A DNA stretch of 64,000 nucleotides from Mesorhabditis belari (Eukaryota; Nematoda; Chromadorea; Rhabditida; Rhabditidae): contig CAUEEP010000916.1 in NCBI GenBank assembly GCA_958450365.1, positions 372,001-436,000 on the forward strand, read 5' to 3'. The notes below the pieces were generated by a model that was given only the letters and a program-made list of their open reading frames with translations, was not told the DNA's origin and did no database searches. The position numbers and the translations under genes were made by a program. Shown piece after piece: positions 57,941 to 64,000 of the stretch. How positions within the stretch are numbered: position 1 is the stretch's first letter; each line of letters begins with the position of its first letter.

Positions 57941-59585
57941 TTGCTTTCTAAATCAAGTATCATACATACAAAAGTTGCAAGGTTTAAGAAATAAAACAAC
58001 TCAATTCTCTGGCAAAATTCTTTCACGTCCTCGTGATAATTTTGAATAGAAGGAGAAAAGAGGAAAAGAAAAGTCATTTTTCTTATCAAATCCCGCCCAA
58101 ATTTGTGGAAAAATGCAAGTAATTGGGCGAGTTAAGGCAAACTAGTAAAATTAATTGTAAAAAGTGAAGAACAGGTACTATTGAAACAATTTAAAAGTCA
58201 TTTTTAAGATTTAAACTTCAGAAACATTCCGGGAAAGCATAATATAGAGATATAGAAAAATATAGAAATATAGAAAAACGTTAAATACAGAAAAACAGAA
58301 AATTTTAATATTTTTAATTTGCAGGAAAAGTCTTTTTACTCAAAAGTGAGCCATAAGATTTCTTTTTAAGCGCAAAAAGGAGGAATCAATGTTGTGCAGA
58401 GCAATAGTATTTTGAGGGGAGACCAACCCAACAAAAAAGGCACACACGCAGAAGAGAAAAACCAAGCAAATACATGAAAAAAGGGAGGGAAACCAAAGAG
58501 AGAAAGAACTCACTCAAATGCTCTTTTTGGGAGTTTTTTTTGTCTAACTTGTAGAAAAAGAGCTTGGGGAATTTTTACCTTCTTTATTTTTGTTTTTAAA
58601 CCCTTTTTCAGGGTTTAAACAGTTTCTGAAGTAATCGATTGATGGCAGTCATTGTTCTTTCAACACTTCGATAAAAATTATTTTACTTCAAATTAGGGGA
58701 ATTTCAAAGTAGGGGAATTTTTAAAAATAAATCTTGCACTAGGTTGGTTTATTTTTTTTTTGCGGAAAAACCATAGCAACAAGAGAAAGCCGGTTAGAAT
58801 GTTGAAACCCAGAGTCAATCTGAAATGTTTTTTTTTTGCACAAGTGACGGTAGCCTAAACAGAAATTAGCACGCGGCGAAAAGATTACGAAAAGAAAAGA
58901 AAAGATTACAGTAGTAACGCGCAAGACACAGTACTGTCATAAGGTTACACTGTAGATTACAGTAATGATAATAATAATAATAATAATACTTTATTCAAAC
59001 GATAAAGTGAAAGAAATCATAGAGAAATGCACAGTGATACTTAATCATACAATACATACTGAAATGATGCCTGTAATGATCCAAGTTTATCCAACCGCTT
59101 TTTTTGAGGGTTAATGAGGATACCAAAAAATACCAAAAAATACCAAAAGTCCAGGATCAAAAGCCAGACTTCGGTAATTGGCAGAGTCTAGAGACAGATT
59201 ACAGACAGATTACAGACAGATTACGGTAGCTGACTCAGTTTAGAAAACACTTAATTTCTTGGTGACTCGGGAATTTTCTCTCCAAAGTAATTCTAAATTT
59301 TGAAAATTCCCGTTGTTCTAATTGTATGCGTTGAAAAATTTTTGCCAAAGCCAACCAAATTTTGTCGTTTCTCCCCTTTCACTTCAAAAACCTAGGTCAA
59401 AAATGTTTTCTGCTTTGTAGTGAAGTGTTTATTTGAAAGTGTTTCCCTTTCTTTCTTCTCCTTGAGACCTCCTCTCGTGTTATCAGCCACTGTCCGTCCG
59501 GCGGGGCATCAATTGATTTCCTCAAAATAGATTGGATCATTTACCCAATCCAAATTTATTCGTTTACCAATTTTTTTTATCAACC
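57941..59585. other. Interval between divergent USP19-like and MARVEL-like genes
   Basis: Holds both upstream regions. At 58968-59000 an (AAT)n run followed by ACTTTATTCAAACG looks like the 3' tail of a minus-strand LINE insertion, but no coding part was found. Tandem TACCAAAAAATACC (59125-59147) and ACAGACAGATT repeats (59195-59225) are present. No further gene seen. Confidence 0.45.
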
Positions 59586-61172
59586 ATGGACTTGAACAGT
59601 CATTTCGATTCGGATATCGTTTTCCTGAAATTGCCGCATTTGTTTAAGCCGCTACAAGTGGTGAGTTTGAGTGGGAGATCGAAAGTGTAAATGTTAAAAA
59701 GATTTACTATACAAAAATATTTAAGGAACTAACTTTTCTCGGCTTTAGAACTTGTCATACCTTCTTTTATAAAAAACACATGAGGAGAACTCTCTTGTTT
59801 GTGTTCCTTGTCAAACAAGAGGTAGACATTTTCAGATTTGTGCCATTGTGTTGGCGATTTGTGTCGGCTCGACAGGTGGCGGCGAAAATGGAGTGATTTG
59901 GTTTGTGGTCTTCGTCTCGCTGATCATTTCAGCGTTGGCCACCGCCCTCTTTGCCTTGAAGATTCAGGTTTGTGGGTCCTGTAAGTGGATATTTTAACTC
60001 ATAGTTTACCATAAAGATCGTAAGTTACCTTCATGAAACTCCCATAAACTTTGTAAGGTTTAAAAGGTGGAAAACAAAATCTATGGCAAGGTGGATAGTG
60101 TAGGGAATAGAATAAGGACCGTAGTTAAAATTCTGTAAGGATTAAAAATTAGAAGACACATCGCTGGCAATCGTATAAAGCTGTGAAGCCTTGGTAATTA
60201 GAGTCACAAGTGTTAGATCCAAGATCTTTGATAACAAAGACCTACCGTAAATACTGTAATAGTACCCCACTCCCCTCGTACAGTCGCGTAGTCGCAAAAG
60301 TTTTTTAGTATTTCATTTTTTTTCAAAGCGCCAGTACTTTCAAAAAATGCGTCTTTGGTATCAAAAAATAGTTGAAATTCAGGGCTATTTTTTGATACCT
60401 AAGCGCGCATTGTAGCATAAACCAGTGTCGAGAAAAACTCGTTCAAAGCTAGACTACGCAGCGCTCCGCACCGTCATTATGAGAGTGGGGTACTATTACA
60501 GTATTTACGGTAGGTTCTTTTTAACCTATTTTTGCACCGTACACGAAAATTCTCATGCTAAAGTTTGACTTTACATAAGCAAGTCATATCAATATTCTTA
60601 TTTCCGCAATCACTCTAATTATAGGATTCGGTCATTGAGAGCATATCAAATGGATCACTCACATGGAGTGTTGTCGTAAGTTTCCTTCAAATTGCCATAT
60701 CAAAAGAGATCCCTAGGAAATGGTCTACTCTTTTGTTCTCGCCGTACTATCAGCAATCAGCATTTGGTTATCGTTTGGGCTCGCTTCGAAAGTCATTTTT
60801 GGGTCATCAGCTGGCTATATAGCTGCAGGGGTACAAAAGAAAAGCTGAGCTTTAAAAATGAACTTTCAGCTCTTTTTCATTGTGCATGCCGTACTTTATG
60901 CGGCTCCGTGTGTGATGCTTTATGATGCGATGCAAGCGAATGGGAGAGCTGAAAGAAATGATGTACAGGTTTGTGCAGTAGCTGAAAATAGAGTCGGAAT
61001 CGCTATGCTCAAGCGCGTGTGACTAGGGTAGTTCTTGCAAGAGTACGGTAGTGGGTAGTTTTCGAAAGTTTAAAACAACCTTCAGCCACAGGAGGTACGG
61101 TAATCCGCAATGTAACCTATCTTTCAGGTCGCTCATCCATTCAGCGAAAGCTCGTATCAATACGATGTTTGA
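59586..61172 (+). CDS. Small four-helix membrane protein, MARVEL-like
   Basis: Six exons (59586-59660, 59836-59967, 60625-60675, 60717-60830, 60870-60968, 61128-61172) give 171 codons plus stop. Both N and C ends are probably cytosolic. Helices fall at about residues 17-36, 46-67 (VIWFVVFVSLIISALATALF), 86-110 (MVYSFVLAVLSAISIWLSF) and 120-144. A short loop holds NGS (a possible glycosylation site) before the third helix. The length, helix spacing and charged C-terminal tail fit small tetraspan proteins of the MARVEL/CMTM type, which act in membrane apposition and vesicle traffic. No diagnostic motif exists, so the family is inferred from topology. A family A MITE sits in intron 2. AATAAA occurs about 50 bp after the stop. 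Confidence 0.75.
60243..60512 (+). mobile_element. Palindromic MITE, family A (copy 4)
   Basis: TACCGTAAATACTGTAATAG at the left, ATTTACGGTA at the right. The inner hairpin has one change (AATAGTTGAAATTCAGGGCT). It lies in intron 2 of the MARVEL-like gene, in the orientation of the copy at 6153. Confidence 0.92.
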
Positions 61173-62029
61173 TTCTTGTGAGTCATGGTGTACCGAAGAA
61201 AAAAGATCTCCTTTTTGTAAATAAATTCTTTGGCTAAACGCAACAGTTCAGTAATTAAAGCCTTTACTTCTCCAAAAAGTCTTCTTTCTACAGATTTTTG
61301 GAAGAACGATTAAATGCAACAATTTGTGTGGCTAAACCGGGTGATGATGGCCCTTAACTCATTGTCAGAGCAGTACTTACTCTATGTTGCGCTTAAACTT
61401 TATTAGTCTTCAAGAGAAAGTTCAGCCCAGTTGGGTGACTGAACCAGTTGAGAAATCCCTTAACTCGTAGCGCCAGATCCTGTTTTTCGAAAGTTTGTGA
61501 TCAAAGTACGCACAGAGCTCAATGGGTCTATGCTTTAAAACTTTCAATTCAGTTATGCTTTTGGGACACAGTTCACGATCAAGTAGGCATAAAGCTCAAT
61601 GAGGTCTAGGTTTTAAAATTTTCAAATCTCCAAGTCCAACTTTGCCAAATCCCGATCAACTCTTCTACTCGAAACCCAAGAGCAACATGCAGAAACTCAT
61701 CAAAATCAACAAAAAAGTAAGTCAAAGATACAGTTCAATTTTCCCAATTTCTTCTCTGACCAACCATTTATTTTTAAACACTTTCGCACAATTTATTTAC
61801 GACAAAGGCCTTGGCTGCCATTTCGGACGACAGCTATCTATGTTAGTTGTAGACCTGAAAATTTGCAGCCGGGAACATTCTGGGATAGAGAATATGAATC
61901 CGTTATTAGTTTTTGAGCAACTTTAATTTTCAAGCCAATACTGTCATCACAAAACTCTCTAAAAACTTGGGTAATTAAACCAAACTGGAGAAAAAAAGAG
62001 CGAAACTTTTTGGGTTCTGCCCTATATCC
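61173..62029. other. Intergenic sequence
   Basis: After the MARVEL-like gene's AATAAA there is no supported gene. GATCAAGTAGGCATAAAGCTCAATG and GATCAAAGTACGCACAGAGC-type direct repeats lie at 61495-61620. Confidence 0.4.
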
Positions 62030-62120
62030 CTAGAGGCCGTGTGCCAGAAGCCGCACGATTACGTAAACATGAAAATTTTCACGTTTTTGTAATCGCGCGC
62101 CTTCTGGCACACGGCCCTGG
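62030..62120. mobile_element. Short perfect-arm hairpin (possible micro-MITE)
   Basis: AGGCCGTGTGCCAGAAG...GATTAC and GTAATC...CTTCTGGCACACGGCC form arms of about 38 bp with an 11-bp loop of AAAATTTT character. No second copy was seen in this window. Confidence 0.6.
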
Positions 62121-62369
62121 ATGTGGAGTCGCACTTGTCTAATTAAACCGGATGAAATATCCAAAAATAGATCAGCTTTCTTTAAAAACCACGGATTCGA
62201 ATTCCTTGACCCCGAAAAACCCCTGGCGCAAATTTTCAGCCAAATCGGTCTCAAAAAACCGTAACCGGTGGGCCTTATCGTGGCAAATGTTATGCATGCC
62301 ATATCAAAGCGAGAAATCGAGAAATTCTTTGTAAAGTTCGGAGCACAGTTTGTGAGGGTCGCTTCATTA

Positions 62370-63430
62370 AGGGATGGCTGTCATCGTCGATTTTGCGGGT
62401 GCTCTGACGGATGCTCCTCCAGGAAGTCAATCTAAATTTGAACATTATAGAATGAAACAAATAAAGCAAAGTAAAAGAAAGAAACACTTACCGCCAACTT
62501 GCACATCGGCCCATCCCATTGCGCCGACTTGTGGTAGAATGTTGAGGGCAGTACGAGTCGAAGTGGCGGGAGCAGTACCAACGGCTGTCATTGTTGAAGT
62601 TCCGGCGGGCGCTTCTCCTACAGCGGCCATCGTGGAAGCTGTAAAGGAAAATTTTATGAACGAATGTAGGTCAAATGTTAAAATAACCAACAAAATTACT
62701 CGTTAATCTCAAAATAGGAGTAAAAATTACTCAAAATATTTACTTCCTTTCAAGACCGTCATCGTCGAGATTCCAGCGGGCACTCCTCCCACGGCGGTCA
62801 TCGTCGATTTCTGTCGATTTCTGCAATGGGTGCTCCTCCAGGCAGTGAACCTAAAGTTAACCATTATCAAAAAAAAGTAGATAGCAATAAAAGAAAGTAA
62901 AACTCACTGCCAACTTGCACATCGACCCATCCCATTGCGCCGACTTGTGATTGGAATTGGGGAGCCAAAATAGAAGAAGTTAAAATTGAATTCTAAAAGT
63001 TACCAGATTTCGTAGCCGATCAAGGCACTCTAAAGTAGACCGATTGTTCTTGATTTGATTCGCCGGGTGCGTAGTAGTCGCTCACATTTCCTTGACCTCC
63101 CTAAACAAAAAAATCAAGGTTGTACATTAAAAGTATAACGGAATATAAGGGATTAGTTTATCAAATCAATCAATTACAACAATTAACAATTAACTAATTC
63201 TAATCAACCAATTCTAACAAGTTAAAGCCAAAAAAACAGGCAAAAAAATAAGAAACACAAAGCAATACCTGGGGCAGCATGTTGGGGTAAACCTTGTTGG
63301 GGGCGGCTCCTCCCGATGTGCTGGCATGAAGTAGGCGCCCTTCTGTCCATCAAACATTGCTTCCATATAGACGGATGATATCTCGTTGCGCTTGTCGAAG
63401 TTGTGGTGAAGCGAAGTGAATATGAATCAT
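62370..63430 (-). pseudogene. Low-complexity gene or pseudogene with duplicated exons, unrecognised
   Basis: Exon-like pieces on the minus strand: 63285-63420 (FDGQKGAYFMPA, then after a one-base shift STSGGAAPNKVYPNMLPQ), 63025-63103 (GGQGNVSDYYAPGE), 62905-62965 (QVGAMGWVDVQVG), about 62750-62850 (SLPGGAPIAEI, then in another frame STMTAVGGVPAG), and 62495-62640 (STMTAVGTAPATSTRTAL then QVGAMGWADVQVG). The VGAMGW block and the STMTAVG block each occur twice, so an exon pair has been duplicated. Splice sites are good but frames fail at two or more places. Either the gene is decaying or the sequence has small indels. I recognise no family. Confidence 0.4.
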
Positions 63431-63531
63431 ATTCACTAATATATGATGCTGCTCGAAAGCGGTTTGTTTTATTTAACGGATAAATTAATTTTGGGAAGTT
63501 GCACGTAAATTTTGATTTAAAGACGATTTGT

Positions 63532-63766
63532 GAGTAGGCTACTTTGCGCCAAATTTTTTGCGCAACTGGATCATTTCCGCAACTCGCTATAACTTTCTTC
63601 TAAGTGGGTCAATCTTTATGATTTTGGTTTCATTTTGTTGCACTTATTGAGATCTACAAAATGAAACCAACATCATAAAGATTGATCCATTGGTTAGAAG
63701 AAAGTTATGGCGAGTTGCGCAAAGGACCCAGTTGCGCAAAAAACTTGGCGCAAAGTAGCCTACCCC
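63532..63766. mobile_element. 235-bp non-autonomous element with 8-bp target duplication
   Basis: Left GAGTAGGCTACTTTGCGCCA, right the inverse ending AAAGTAGCCTACCCC. CGATTTGT flanks both sides (63524-63531 and 63767-63774). An inner inverted pair (AACTCGCTATAACTTTCTTC and inverse) fills the centre. The outer GTAGGCTA and the TTGCGCAACT motif link it to the 675-bp element at 43721. Confidence 0.88.
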
Positions 63767-63774
63767 CGATTTGT

Positions 63775-64000
63775 TAAACGTAAATTTTCGATTATTCTCC
63801 CTCTTTTCATTTTCTTTGGGTCATAAACAGAAAACGAATGTCCTTAAAACTCATTTTTTTGTGATCTTCTACGTTCTCATTCCCAGAGCCCTAGAGGCTC
63901 AGCCGTTGACGCTAAGCAAAAACACACCCCCTAGAATGATCGACCGTTTGTTCTCTCCGCCATTTTCTCCGAGAAATCCCAATTTTGGACTTTTTGGAAG
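63775..64000. other. Right edge of window
   Basis: No gene or RNA recognised in the last 226 bases. Confidence 0.4.

Noticed and set aside
7039..62205. tRNA-like TTCGAATCC/TTCGAATTCC motifs
   Set aside because: Isolated T-loop-like strings without a matching acceptor stem or A box.

Overview
The window looks like one chromosome segment of a nematode, probably a free-living rhabditid. It is AT-rich. The genes carry many very short introns (often 38-55 nt) with TTTAG or TTTCAG acceptors. It holds a nematode-type insulin-like peptide gene, C-type-lectin fragments, a broken Argonaute gene, Tc1/mariner elements, and unusually many minisatellites and palindromic mini-transposons. No tRNA, rRNA, CRISPR array or bacterial-style operon was seen. 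The species cannot be fixed from the sequence alone.

Region by region. 1-30 kb is gene-poor. It is dominated by minisatellites (units of 6, 9, 10, 14, 17, 33 and 71 bp, several with higher-order structure) and terminal-inverted-repeat (TIR) elements. Inside it sit an orphan last exon of a CAP/SCP secreted protein (5.7 kb), a duplicated fragment of the purine gene pacs-1 (9.8-10.3 kb), an eight-cysteine insulin-like peptide gene (10.9-12.3 kb), a LINE 3' end (23.9 kb) and an inverted duplication carrying two decayed C-type lectin fragments (24.7-26.9 kb). 30.2-32.4 kb is a large inverted-repeat structure around a Tc1-like transposase remnant.

33.4-39.0 kb (minus) is an intact 14-exon pacs-1 (PAICS: SAICAR synthetase plus AIR carboxylase) that assembles to 425 codons despite at least seven mobile or satellite insertions in its introns. 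40.3-43.7 kb (plus) is a multiply frameshifted Argonaute gene, split inside its PIWI domain by a complete Tc1-like transposon with exact 223-bp TIRs. A non-autonomous element with 8-bp target duplications follows it. 45.0-48.1 kb (plus) is an intact 22-exon threonyl-tRNA synthetase, with a mariner MITE 31 bp past its stop. 49.2-57.9 kb (minus) is a USP19-type deubiquitinase with a CS-like segment, a Ser/Thr-rich linker and a USP domain containing a MYND finger. 59.6-61.2 kb (plus) is a small four-helix MARVEL-like membrane protein. 62.4-63.4 kb (minus) holds a decayed or poorly resolved low-complexity gene with a duplicated exon.

How the parts relate: the housekeeping genes (purine synthesis, tRNA charging, ubiquitin removal) occupy the right half, in convergent and divergent arrangement, and stay intact although their introns are transposon targets. 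The left half behaves like a chromosome arm where TIR elements and satellites accumulate. Several TIR elements contain minisatellites internally, which suggests that satellites are born inside transposons here.
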